From positions 18,508,545 to 18,572,544 of the forward strand of contig NC_030386.2 in assembly GCF_001625215.2 (NCBI RefSeq): a stretch of 64,000 nucleotides of DNA, written 5' to 3'. A program made the translations under genes and the position numbers. The stretch's first letter is position 1. Every line of letters starts with the position of its first letter. The notes beneath the pieces were generated by a model, which was not told the origin of the DNA, did not search any database, and saw only the letters and a list, made by a program, of their open reading frames with translations. Positions 42,642 through 54,270 of this stretch are shown here, piece by piece. This DNA comes from Daucus carota subsp. sativus. Taxonomy: Eukaryota; Streptophyta; Magnoliopsida; Apiales; Apiaceae.

Positions 42642-43945
42642 ATGGCAATTCATAGCCACCACTCAAAGGTCTTTCTCGTCTTGTGCTGCATAACTCTACT
42701 CTTCGGTGACCACAATCAGGTTTCGGGGCAGTGCCAAGGCGACATCCAGGGCCTGATGCAGCAATGTGCGCGATACGTTCAAAAGTCCGGCCCTGAAGCC
42801 GCGCCATCAAAAGAGTGTTGTGACGTTGTGAAGAACGTAGACCTGGCGTGCGTGTGTCAACACGTCACTGACCAGGTTGAGAAGATCATTAGCATGGAAA
42901 AAGCAGTCGCAATGGCTAATTCGTGCGGGAAAGCATTAGCCCATGGAACCAAATGCGGAAGTAAGTTAAAGAATCCCTAATTTGTTCGTCACTGGCCGCA
43001 GAAAATATGCTTTTAGATTTACTAAACAATTTTTCACCTATTTTTCAACAAAAAAAACTCTCATTGTGCCTGCAATAGCAACTAGGGGCGATCATGGTTT
43101 GGTTTAAACCGCAAAATCCGCATAAACCAATCCGATATTAATCCGATCCAAACCGAAACCGAAATGAGGTTTATGGTTTCGGTTCGACTAATTTAAAAAA
43201 CCGTGGTTTGTGGGTTGGTTTCGGTTTTATATTAAACCAACCCGTTATAAAACCGAACCGCGTATTTATATATATACAATATAAATATTCAATATTATAT
43301 ATATATATACAAAATATTAATTTTATATAAATATATTCATTTTTTAGTTTATACTTGCTAGGTTGTTGTTTAGTTACTTAACTTATCAATATCAACTACA
43401 AATCATATCAATTCAGTAATCTACGACTTCGATTCAAGTTTATGCATTTTATTAAACTAAAGTTTGTATTTTAATTTAACTACGTGAAATTGTGTAAATG
43501 GAGACAAAATGATACTTTATTTTCTAGTATTATTCATAAATCCTCGTCTTTGATTATAAGCATTAGTCATAAACCGATCAATCCGCTTAACCGAACCATC
43601 AAAAACCGCACCGCTTGGTCCGGGTTAATTGGTTTGCGGTTCACGGGTTGGTTTGAGATTTTAAAAAACCGCTAATGTATGGTTTGGTTCCGGTTCTACC
43701 TCCAACCCGAACCAAACCGGACCGCGATCACCCCTAATAGCAACGTCAAACAATATCTTAATTTGTTTGCCAGGAAGAAAAAAAAAGTTAATTTGTTGTT
43801 CAGATACATTACGAAAAACAGAGTCAAACCGACCCACAAAATTAACCGTCACATTTTAAATGGCATAACCGCTCGTTTTGTTTTTCGAAAGATTTCAGAC
43901 TTTTGCTGACTTAAATTTTGTGTTGCAGGCTACACAGTTCCATGA
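42642..43945 (+). CDS. type IV non-specific lipid-transfer protein (DIR1-like)
   Basis: Small secreted cysteine-rich lipid-binding protein, acting in the apoplast. Exons 42642-42960 and 43929-43945 give 336 nt, or 111 aa. Residues 1 to about 29 are a signal peptide (VFLVLCCITLLFG core, ending near VSG|QCQ). The mature part has eight Cys in the nsLTP order C...C...CC...CXC...C...C. The CXC is CVC, and the end GTKCGSYTVP is characteristic of the type IV/DIR1-like group. The final exon is only 17 bp and completes Ser and YTVP; reading through the intron instead would give the variant end SKLKNP. The 968-bp intron contains a hAT MITE at 43083. Assignment to family is firm; role in lipid transport or defence signalling is inferred. 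Confidence 0.92.
43083..43736. mobile_element. hAT MITE (654 bp) in the nsLTP intron
   Basis: Ends are TAGGGGCGATCATGGTTTGG and the reverse complement of TAGGGGTGATCGCGGTCCGG. The perfect 8-bp duplication ATAGCAAC is at 43075-43082 and 43737-43744. AACCG and CGGTTTGGTTT motifs are repeated through both subterminal regions. No transposase frame. A worn relative of its right end is visible near 63430-63455. Confidence 0.9.
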
Positions 43946-46557
43946 AGTGTGGTAGCTGGCTCGTGCATGTATGAGAGAGGAACAATGTATGGCTTGGTGG
44001 TTGCGGAATAAAACTGTGTAAATTGTAATATATTGGTTATTATTATTATAATATAATAATTTTATATGTGTATGACCCAAAACTTGAAACTATTATGGCT
44101 GCCTGCTTAGTGAAAATTAATTTTATTTTAAAAAAAATGCAACTAAAACATGTTGAGATTTTGAATATTTCACGTCCTACCTTATGAGTCAAAAACTGAC
44201 TTATATTATATATCCTGCCTTATAAACTAGAGATTGACTTATAAACTTTTTTATAAATAATACAGATATGATTTTGACTTAAAAGTCATATCATGAGTTA
44301 AACTATAAGTTAAGCCATGAATAAAATTCCTAATTATAAACAATGAACTCACAAAATAATTTTAAACTATATTACGACAAAGTAAGATTTCGTTGAACAC
44401 CCACATATTGCTGAATATAGTGGAAGATAATGACATATCTCCCGACCAAATTTTTTTAATTAAATAAAATCAATTAGGAAAGAAGCTTTCAATGATTGAC
44501 GATTTTTCTCGTAACAGAAGGAACAAAAACCCATTAATACAAAACTGTATTATACAAATCCAGAAATGTGTCTTGGAATCAAAGAGACCACCACTAAGGA
44601 CGGGTTGGAAGAGTTGTGTACGTTTTATACGAGTGAATACGAGTCTAGAAGTTCAAAACGATGCTCGACAAGTTTCACATAATCATCACCTGTTTGGCTG
44701 TTTGTGATTGGGTTTTCGATAACTGTTGCTCCATTCGTTCTTGTGATTTTGTCAAAAACTTTATTTTGTTAATATATTCTTAAAAGAAAAAATTAAGATT
44801 AAAATTCTGATTCATGATTATGACTAAAAAATATTTTATTTATACTTCAAACAAAAAATATTTATAATTGGAATAATATACTGAAAATACACACCTAGAG
44901 AGAAGAGGGAATGAATATGTGTTATGACTAATATATCTGAATTTTATAAGTTACCAAGTATTTAAATTTTAGAGTCAGTTTGCCGTGAAGGTTTGAAATA
45001 TGCAGTCAGCGAGCGACAATCGATATGTAATGAATAGATAACCAGCTGACTAAGAATATATAGAATTTTAGTCTGGTTCGATTCTATACCTAATGATCTA
45101 GGTCCTGATCCCTTAACAAATTGGTAAGCGAATATATTATTAATCACTGAAATGTTAATTATAAGATTCAATAATATAGTTTCCTTCAATCTTTGTTCAT
45201 GTTATCTGAACCTCTGAATTCCCTATCAAAATCAAAATTGTCCAAAACTTATATTATTTCAAATATACTCTTGTCTAGCTAATTAATATTCTGTTTTTTT
45301 GTTTCACAAATTGGATGCATGACAATAAAAATAATACATATTGAACAATACAATATAGGTGAAAATTACGATGTAATAATAAATATTTTTTAAAGTTAAG
45401 TCGATCCGGCCAGCATATCACGGCTATGATAAAATGTAACATGTGTGTGTTGATGTTTTGATGATGACATTTTTTCTTGAAGTTTGCTTTTGATCAGACT
45501 CCAGCCTCCACCTTTTTACATGCGTTTTTTTCGCACGCTTCTAATTTTTTTAACAATATAATTAAAATATATATTTTCAAGAAAAAATTCACAAATAATA
45601 ATATATTAATATTATAATTTATAATATTCTTTTTAAAAAATCAATTAATATAGATGATCAAAAAAATTAAGTATACAAAAATACGGATGGGATAACTTTG
45701 CCCAATTGCATGCACTTTAAAAGGATGAATGGAGTAAACAAAAAGACGGTATATCTAAAAAAGGCTAAAAATTATTTTCTAAACAAAAATATGATACATG
45801 TACTTTTATTCGTAAAAAGAATTATAAAATAATGTTTTTAAATATATGATCAAACAAAAAAATTAAGAGATTAACAAATTAAAAATAAGAAAAATACTTA
45901 TTTTCTTAGAATAACAGACTAGGAACATAATGACAAAAATATATGCCTATAACCCCACGTAAATGTGCGAATCAATCGATTATTATTGTACGTAAATCAG
46001 CACGTATTACGAACCCCACACCCGCTTCATTTAATACTTTATTGTTAGAAAATAGAATCGAGCCCTTTTTTCGTCTGGGAAAGAAAGAAAAGATTGTTGA
46101 GTAATATAAAATTTTATTAACCCTTCCTCAAGGGGACCCAGAAAAACACGATCCAATTTATTTAATTCAGTTTACAAAATTTTTAACTTATTAATTTAAT
46201 TTTTAATAGGTTGAGTCGGGCTGATTTGCGAGATAGGTCAAAATCTTATTATGGTTCGGTTTCGAAATATGAGTATAAAATTAAAATATAACATTAATTC
46301 GTGAATAATGAGAAGTTAACGTAAATTTTGAAATAGAAAATATTTTTGACAGGAAAGCAGGATCAAAAGAAAGCCTGAATAGATGTCTGCATATAGAGTT
46401 TGAGACGAGGATGGGTTATATAAAGTGTATTATAAATATTAAAAAATATTATCAGTCTAACTGTTATTTTAAAGACCATATTACATATCATACTTGTTAT
46501 GATTTAAGAAACAACACTTATGCCTAAAAAAGACAAGTCTTTGCTGAATCATTATAG
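43946..46557. other. AT-rich spacer without gene
   Basis: No coding frame with family resemblance, tRNA or clear transposon termini is seen over about 2.6 kb. The part just after 43945 is the nsLTP 3'UTR. Confidence 0.4.
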
Positions 46558-47321
46558 GTATACAACAACGGTAACTTTTTAACCTGACATATATAACATT
46601 ATGTGACATAACATATATAATAATTATATATTTTAATTTTAGTCGAAACTTACAATTATAAAATGGGTTAATTATCAAGTTGGTCACTGAAGTGGGCTTA
46701 ATGTATCAAGTTGGTCACTGAACTCAAAATGGTATCAAGATGGTAACTGAAGTGGCCATAATTATCAAGTAAGTACCTTGAAATATGAGTTCAAGTTGTA
46801 AAAACATTATTTATAAAGTTTTACACATTATTTTTAAATGTTATCACAACCAACTAAAAGGTTATGACTTCTATTATTTAAAATAATATATTTATATTTT
46901 ATCAACTTTATTTATTATTTATATTTTATTATATAGTTATTTTCTTTATTTTAATTAAAAATAAATAATAAACAAACTTGATAAAATCTAAATATATTAT
47001 CATAAATATTAGAAGTTATAACCTTTTATTTGGTTTTGGTAAAATTTAAAAATAATGTGTAAAACTTTATAAATAATATTTTTACTGCTTGAACTTATAT
47101 TTCAAGGTACTTGTTTGATATTTATGGCCACTTCAGTGACCATCTTGATACCGTTTTGAGTTCAGTGACCAACTTGATACATTAAGCCCACTTCAGTGAC
47201 CAACTTGATAATTAACCCATTATAAAATATATGTTTTTATTAACTTTAAAAGTTTATAATTATTGTGTTATGTCATATAATGTTATATATGGCAGGTTAA
47301 GAAGTTACTTGTCGTTGTATA
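46558..47321. mobile_element. outer inverted-repeat element split by a MITE
   Basis: ATACAACAACGGTAACTTTT (about 46559) to ATATATAATAATTATA pairs with the reverse complement of the right side. There, reading inward, ATACAACGACAAGTAACTTC, AACCTG.CATATATAACATTA and GACATAACA follow in the same order. The arms are about 100 bp each and meet around the MITE at 46664-47219, which was inserted close to the centre of this older palindrome. Confidence 0.65.
46664..47219. mobile_element. inner MITE with long inverted repeats and 8-bp target duplication
   Basis: Ends TGGGTTAATTATCAAGTTGG and its exact reverse complement. The arms extend about 250 bp and contain repeated GTCACTGAAGTGG/GTCACTGAACTC motifs. 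TTATAAAA on both sides (46656-46663 and 47220-47227) is a perfect 8-bp duplication. Motifs and layout resemble the element at 24176, with a 10-bp duplication, suggesting one broad Mutator-like MITE family. Confidence 0.85.
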
Positions 47322-48040
47322 TAATATAACGGATTGGGTTGGTTTGGATAAAGGCTGAAATTCTAAACTTTGATCTCACGTAATTTATTCAGATTAAAGA
47401 AAAATGAAATCGTTAATACTTTAATTTTAAACAATTCCAATTGTTCGATTTAAAAAAAAAGATGGATTGAATCTGTTTTTCATATTTTAACTAAAGATTT
47501 TCGAACCCCTAACCTTTCGTGTTTAAGAGCTTAGTGTGGAAATAGGTCTTGAACTAAAATAATCCTATTTCACAGAAAAATGAGGCTTCTTATTACTATA
47601 AAATTTCAACTTTGTTTTTTTACCTGTCTATGTAACTTTTACTTTTTTTTCAACTTTTTATGTTTGACCTTCTAACTAAATTTTTTTCTAAAATATCTAA
47701 ATAACTTATAATATTATTATATTTTCCTAATTTATAAATCATAACATACTCATCACTAACTAATTTATTTTAAATATCTTCAAAAAAATAATTTATTTTA
47801 AATAAGCGCGTGGCTATTTTTAAATATAACAATATAACAACTAGAGACGAGTCTCATTGATTAACAAGTATATTCCCCCAGCATAAAACCCAAATGTTCT
47901 CGATACAAATCACACAATATACAAGTAACATCAACTTTCCCATCATGTTACGTCCAAAAAATTGCATCAAACTCTCCCACGTATATAAAATCTTTGTTCA
48001 CATACATATTATCCAGATTTATAGTCATCATATCACCTAG
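47322..48040. other. AT-rich spacer upstream of the PAP gene
   Basis: No gene is recognised. A TATA-like run TATATATATAATAT lies at about 48041-48054, roughly 170 bp before the PAP start codon, and could be its promoter. Confidence 0.35.
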
Positions 48041-48220
48041 TATATATATAATATCCTCCCGATTCTTCCCTTCAACCACATACATTAAACTACACTTTTA
48101 CATTCATCTTCATCTTCACAAACCACATTTTTTCTTAGTTCCCTCACGTATATATGCGTACCCATAAATCGTTTATACATACGGATATATACGTGCGTGA
48201 GCTAGATCACTAATTTCATC

Positions 48221-51200
48221 ATGATTTCGAACATTTCGTTCGAGTTATCTAGTATTTTCACCGTATTTTTGGTTATTTCTCTCTGTTTTTCGTCATGTTC
48301 TTGCATTAGGACTCGCGATTTGAGAAGGAATGCTGAGTTTATCGACCACACTGCAATATCTCGGCCTCAACCTCGCGTGGATCACGCGAGGATGATGGCC
48401 GAGTTTGCGAACCACACTGCAATATCGGATTTTCGGATAATAAATAGAAAATCATTAGGAGACTGTCCTGATCCGAACCCGTATATTCGAATCAATGTGA
48501 GTTCGGCAAACGCAAAGCTTTCTGATGATCAGTTTGTTACGGTTACTATAAGCGGAGTTTTGGTACCTGCTGCTAGTGACTGGGTGGCCATGATATCTCC
48601 TGCTAATTCCGAGTAAGTGTCCGGTCGGTTTTAGTCGGTCGGAAACGACTTTTTTTCTCGTAATGAAATATAGGCTCCGAACAAGAAGGAAGACTAATTT
48701 GATAACACTCACATGCATTTTATTTTATGGCTGTAAACATGCAGTGTGTCAAGCTGTCCGTTAAATGGAATTCAGTACCAGCAAACGGGTGATTTCAGTA
48801 TTTTACCACTTCTGTGCCATTATCCGGTCAAGGTACGTAAAAATTTGGTACTCCCTCCGTCCGATGAGACTGTTTGTACACACATTTTGAGACTCCAATA
48901 AAATATAATTTCACAATATTTTTTTAAAATTTTCTTTTTTTAAATAAAAGTTTAAACATCAAATTTTTATTTAGAAAAAGAAAATTTTAAAAAAATATTG
49001 TGGAACTATACTTTAAAAGAGCATTAAAAAGCGGGAGTAGTATTTACTAATATTTTTATATTTTTTAAAAATTATTCCGTAGAATTTAGTGAGAATTTTA
49101 TGTAAAAGAATTAGAATATATATAGCTATAAATTTGCTAAATAAATAATTTAAATCTAAAAATTGCATAGATGTGTAAATGATTCAATAAATAATAATAT
49201 CAAGTGATGTCATTAGATTAGCTAGAAAGTCAAAAGGGATGATGAGCATTACGGCACATTTTGCTAAAGCTGGAGTATGGGTTAAACGAAAGCAAGAAAG
49301 ATTAGGCATAGTTGCTTGCACAACTTGAAAGCAAAGCGTTGAAAATTATGGAATCCAAACTGCATGTGTATACAAATATTTAATCGTATAGTAAGCCATG
49401 CGGCCCATGCATACAGATTATTGGGTGGGGATCGAACGGTTAACCAAAATTTAGTAAGAAAATAATTTTAAATAAGATTGATATAAAAACGATATTTATT
49501 TTGGAGGGGAGACGTGGAAAGTTAAAAAAAAGAAAAAGAAAACCTGCGGGGAATGTTTGTTATTCTTAAAAGGGGTGGTTACGGGGTCGGGATGCATTAA
49601 TATACATGATCAAGTTTGATATAGTAAAGAAAAAAAAGTAGGTGACACACACTTGGAGGGAGAATAAACCACACACAAAAAGACTCCATCAACTAATCAC
49701 TCCCGGCACGTTGTTTGCTAGCCAGATGTATATATGTTGTACTCGTCATCTTTTTCTTTATGTAATTTTTGATGTACAATCTTTTAGATGAGTTTCAGAG
49801 CATATGTATGAGTGTTTAATTATGGGTGATGGAGTCCTTCGTATATGTTCTTTTCCTCAATTTACCAACCCCTTCTCCTGGTGTCCTTTATTCCTTTATA
49901 TAATTCCTTTATATAGCCTTTGTCCTAGGGGACTGTCTGGGCTTTATGGGCTTTTCCTTAGTTAGTGGGCTAGATACTGGGCTTGGCCCAACAATGGGTT
50001 TGGCTGGTGCGATAAATTTGATGTATCCCGATTGTTTTGATCACCGGAGTTTTTATATATACACCATTAGTATTTATAAAAAAATATGGAATTTAGTGCT
50101 TAACATGTGTTTACAGGCACATTATAGAAAAATTGTTAAATTATCCGTAATTAAATCCATCCCGAAATACGAATTGTTTCTGAAAATTCAAATTCAAATT
50201 CATCGACGGTCTGGTATCAATTTCTCTTCTTTTACCGGCTGTTTGAAAGTCTGAATATTATCACTAATAAATAAATGTACAAGTTCCTTTAAAAAGAATC
50301 GGTAATCGATGGGTCTTAATGTTATAGTGATTGATTAAGAAAAAATATGAATTGTGAATTATATAAGTGCATGCATGCAGGCGCAGTACGCAAGTAGTGA
50401 TCCAGGTTACCTTGCCTGCAAGAATCAAGAATGCCAGCAACGCAATGCAAGAGGCGATTGTGTGGTCAAAACATGCAGCGCCACACTTCAATTCCACGTC
50501 ATTAACATCAGAACCGATATCGAGTTTGTCTTCTTTGCTGGAGGCTTTATAACACCTTGCATCCTCAAACGAACCACTCCCACAAGTTTTGCCAACCCTA
50601 AGAAGCCTTTGTATGGACATCTTTCCAGCATCGACTCCACAGGAAACTCAGTAAGATATATGAATTGCGACATTTAACGGAACATGCAGGGCCGATCTAG
50701 GACACAAACTTAAGGCACCAGGAAAATTTTCGAAAAACACCTATATGTTTTTAAATTTTGTGGGGCACTTCTGTAATGTTGCAAATTTTTAGAATTGTAA
50801 AAAAAATAAAATTAGGGGGGACACCTCTTCCTAGATCCGACCCTGAGAACGTGCCGTATTTAATTTTATCGGTTTTGGATTTAATTTATGATAATGTACC
50901 TTGAATTGCAGATGAGAGTGACATGGGTTAGTGGGGATAAAACACCGCAGAAAGTTCAGTATGGAAATGGGAAATCCCAGACATCTGTGGTGACCACATT
51001 TTCGCAAGCTGATATGTGCAGTAAGTACATTAATATACAATTGCAGCGCGGTCTGATTCTAAACGTATACTAATCAGGATTAAAGTACGTTAAAGGATTA
51101 AAAACAATCCATTAAAATCCCAATTGAATACACCCCTAAATGTTTATCTGGAAAATTATTGGAAGGTTCTGTGCCAGCGAGCCCAGCAAAAGATTTCGGG

Positions 51201-53310
51201 TGGCATGATCCTGGTTACGTTCATTCTGCAGTCATGACTGGTCTTCAGCCTTCGACTACTTTCTCCTACAGATATGGAAGGTCACATATGAATTTTTCTT
51301 AATTAGTATTATTGTTTACGATTAGGTGTTTTTAAGCATAATTAATTATGCTCTGTTTATTTGCATAACTGTCGATGTTTCTGAAAATGCATTGTTTGAT
51401 CATCGAATGATTATAAATTGCAGCAACTCAGCTGGCTGGAGTGATAGTATAAAGTTCAAGACTCCGCCTGCAGGCGGAGCAGATGAAGTTAAATTTATTT
51501 CATTTGGTGACATGGGCAAGGCTCCTCGTGATCCTTCTCTGGAACACTACATTCAGGTAAATTCACAACCACCGTACAACATACATTATCTATTATAGGG
51601 TCGTACTTAATGGAGAACATATTTTAGCGTGAGAACAACTGTTCTGCACTTTTTTTACAAATGTTGTCATTATTCACACAATAGTATTTTAGCGTGAGAA
51701 CAACTGTTATGCACTTTTTTACAAATGTTGTCATTATTCACACAATAGTATCGTTCTCACGCGAAGTCGCGAATCACTGTTAAAATGTGTATTTTGTATA
51801 ATAGCCAGGTTCACTGTCAGTAGTAAACGCCATAGCAAGTGAAGTATCATCTGGGAACATAGATTCGATATTTCACATTGGAGACATAAGCTATGCAACT
51901 GGATTTCTTGTTGAATGGGATTTCTTTCTGCACCTTATTAGTCCCGTTGCTGCTCAACTTTCCTACATGACAGCAATTGGAAACCACGAGAGGTACTAAA
52001 AGTAACTCAACCTAGAGTATAATCTTAATCTTTTATGTCATCAAAATTATAAATCACACTAGTTTGAGGTTCAAAGAAAGGTCTAATGACTTTGGAATAA
52101 CTGCAAATCTCATTGTGATAATAATTCAGGGATTACATAGACACCGGATCAGTTTACGTTACTGCAGATTCAGGTGGAGAATGCGGAGTTCCATACGAGA
52201 CTTACTTCCCCATGCCAACATCTGAAAAGGACAAGCCATGGTATTCCATTGAACAAGGTAGTGTTCATTTCACTGTCATTTCAACTGAGCATGACTGGTC
52301 CGAAAGCTCCGAACAGGTAACTAGATATATATCTGCAGAATGTTTTTCTGATTCACAAAAGTCATAGCACATTCTTCAAATTCCTAGCTATTGACAATTT
52401 CTATTTAAATTATTATGACTCTAGTTCGCGTGGATGAAGAAGGACATGGCATCAGTTGATCGAACAAGAACACCCTGGTTAATCTTCATGGGGTAAGTTA
52501 ACTCTTATCCAATTCCCATTCTATCATCAGAAAAGAATTAGTCTAATGAAATTTACGAAATCAATTACAGGCACAGACCAATGTACTCCACCTCTGATGG
52601 ATCATCGTTCATTCCAAGCGTCGACAATAATTTTGTCCAAGCAGTAGAGCCACTGCTGCTATCTAACAAAGTAAAATTTTATCATGCTAAAAGAATTAAA
52701 CCTATAGGCACTGTATTTTTCGATGAACTTGATTTAAGAACATGTATAACAGGTTGATCTGGCTCTGTTTGGGCATGTACATAACTATGAGAGAACCTGC
52801 GCGGTCTATCAAGGTGAATGCAAAGCAATGCCTACAAAAGATGGAAATGGGATCGACACGTATGATAATACTAATTACCAAGCACCAGTTCATGCTGTTA
52901 TTGGAATGGCTGGATTCTCACTGGATTCATTTCCATCAACGGCAAGTACACTGCATATGTTTACGTCATTCTAAATGTTTAGGACCGAGCTAGCTATGTC
53001 CACCTTACACACTGAGCAAATTCATTTTTTGATCATTTTATCTGATGAAATTTGTTTTGTTCATAGGCGAGTAGTTGGAGCTTAACGCGAATTTCAGAAT
53101 TTGGCTACGCAAGAGTTCATGCAACGAGGACAGACCTGAACTTTGAGGTAGGTTTCGACTTGAACTATATGTCAATAACATTTTCCATCAGCGGCATACT
53201 CAGAAATCGTATATTTGTACCTAATGTCTTGTAAAATTCTTACATTTGTGCAGTTTGTGAATGCCAATACGACAGAAGTAGGCGACAGATTCCATATCAC
53301 TCGGAGCTAA
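48221..53310 (+). CDS. PAP27-like: purple acid phosphatase/nucleotide phosphodiesterase (PAP24/27 type)
   Basis: Secreted binuclear metallophosphoesterase. Thirteen coding exons: 48221-48612, 48745-48832, 50381-50650, 50912-51020, 51166-51280, 51424-51556, 51805-51992, 52130-52316, 52425-52492, 52571-52670, 52753-52941, 53067-53147 and 53254-53310. They total 1977 nt, or 658 aa, all in phase. Residues 1 to about 27 form a signal peptide (FTVFLVISLCFSSCSC). An N-terminal extension, fibronectin-like domain and catalytic domain follow. All five metal motifs are seen: GDMG, GDISY, GNHE, VISTEH and GHVH. The intron after exon 11 begins with GC (ACG|GCAAGT) instead of GT; nearby GT sites break the frame. 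Exon 1 contains a short repeat, AEFIDHTAIS and AEFANHTAIS. Introns carry a MITE (48851) and a hAT element (50687). Family certain; substrate unknown. Confidence 0.93.
48851..49037. mobile_element. Stowaway-like remnant in PAP intron 2
   Basis: The left end CTCCCTCCGTCCGATGAGAC is preceded by TA. The right end AAAGCGGGAGTA is worn. The centre carries paired AATATTTTTTTAAAATTTTC/GAAAATTTTAAAAAAATATT arms. An old Stowaway-type MITE. Confidence 0.6.
49040..50380 (+). other. rest of PAP intron 2
   Basis: Non-coding intron sequence ending in CATGCATGCAG at 50380. A 102-codon frame at 49946-50254 shows no family resemblance and is not called. Confidence 0.6.
50687..50845. mobile_element. small hAT element (159 bp) in PAP intron 3
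   Basis: Ends CAGGGCCGATCTAGGACACA and the reverse complement of CAGGGTCGGATCTAGGAAGA. Flanks GGAACATG and AGAACGTG match at six of eight positions, as an old 8-bp duplication would. It is the complete small relative of the worn element ending at 29932. Confidence 0.75.
51620..51748. repeat. 65-bp tandem duplication in PAP intron 6
   Basis: The unit starting TATTTTAGCGTGAGAACAAC is present twice (51620-51684 and 51685-51748) with two or three differences. It is followed by GTTCTCACGC, an inverted copy of its GCGTGAGAAC core. Confidence 0.85.
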
Positions 53311-53664
53311 AGAAGATAAAATTGTATAGAAACAGAGATGCATAGTGTGGGAAATGATGTGAAATTGTTGTATACATGGCAGGTGAATACATAGATGAAT
53401 ATGTAATTATGAAGAATTCAATACAAAAAGTACAAATAGCATTTGATCCTTACTGAATCACCACGAAGTTGCGAAAATCTGCCAGAATGCTGCAGGAAAA
53501 TTAACACATTCTGACATTCATTATAAGCTCACACGGAAACTAGTTAAAATACAAATCTTACTGTTTGAACGAAGGATCATGGCATAATTTAGATTATAAC
53601 TCAGGAGATTATACATTCCGATCATTGATCAACTAAGGAAAATTTACTGTCAGAAGAAAGATCT
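53311..53664. other. convergent 3' region of PAP and dirigent genes
   Basis: The two genes converge here with about 350 bp between stop codons. The sequence should hold both 3'UTRs; no other feature is seen. Confidence 0.5.
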
Positions 53665-54219
53665 TTAGAAATGCATTACATAAACATCATACTCAACGAC
53701 AGCATCTCCATTCTTCGGGTTAAAATGAGCTGTCTTAGCCAGAGCATATCCGTGGGAGAACCTAAACATTCCGGTGCCTCCAACAATTGGCATTTCTCTA
53801 ACCTTCTGGAGAACTGGATTTCGACCAAGAATGCTAATAGTACTTCCATTATAAATTCCCTCAAGAAAAGAAAAATTTATAACCATAAGGAGTGCAGGTT
53901 CAGTTTTCGTGGGAAATGAATACATTCCCTGAGCCCTTCCCACAATCTTCGATCCATGTTCTGTTCCTTCTGTCAACGGATCATCGATCATGGCAGTCGT
54001 TCCAACATTATTTTTCCCTCTGAAAATATAATAAACCGAAGGGTTTTTGCCACCAATGATGTCATGAAAATAGAAATGAAGGTGAGTCATCTTGTTAACA
54101 CTAGGCATTGCTTCCATTTGAGCAAATTGCTCGGAGAACTTTGCACTAATGGTGATGAAGAAGGCCGAGATCAGGATGAGGTATATGGAGAAGATGTTAG
54201 AGAAGAAGTGGAAGGCCAT
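53665..54219 (-). CDS. dirigent protein
   Basis: Single-exon gene, 555 nt, 184 aa. Dirigent proteins are secreted and guide stereoselective coupling of phenoxy radicals (lignans, lignin-related products), without catalytic activity of their own. The start is taken at ATG 54219 (MAFHFFSNIFSIYLIL), which opens directly into a signal peptide; the frame is open for 13 more codons upstream. Family motifs: LHFYFHDIIGGKNP (about 48-61), MIDDPLTEG, GRAQGMY, MVINFSFLEGIYNGSTISIL, VREMPIVGGTGMFRFSHGYA and the end VEYDVYVMHF. TATAAATA lies 42-51 nt upstream (54261-54270). A truncated paralogue is 1.2 kb upstream on the same strand. Confidence 0.94.
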   Translation of the reverse strand: MAFHFFSNIFSIYLILISAFFITISAKFSEQFAQMEAMPSVNKMTHLHFYFHDIIGGKNPSVYYIFRGKNNVGTTAMIDDPLTEGTEHGSKIVGRAQGMYSFPTKTEPALLMVINFSFLEGIYNGSTISILGRNPVLQKVREMPIVGGTGMFRFSHGYALAKTAHFNPKNGDAVVEYDVYVMHF

Positions 54220-54260
54220 TTCTGCTAACTTAACTGATGAATGTAGAACTTCTAGCAACT

Positions 54261-54270
54261 CTATTTATAG
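54261..54270 (-). promoter_or_regulatory. TATA box of the dirigent gene
   Basis: CTATAAATAG on the minus strand, 42-51 nt before the chosen start codon. Its closeness implies a leader of under 25 nt and supports the inner start over the longer upstream frame, which would begin before or at the expected transcription start. Confidence 0.6.

Noticed and set aside
46558..47321. A microRNA precursor from the strong hairpin
   Set aside because: Length, target duplication and transposon-like ends fit MITEs; no miRNA sequence is recognised.
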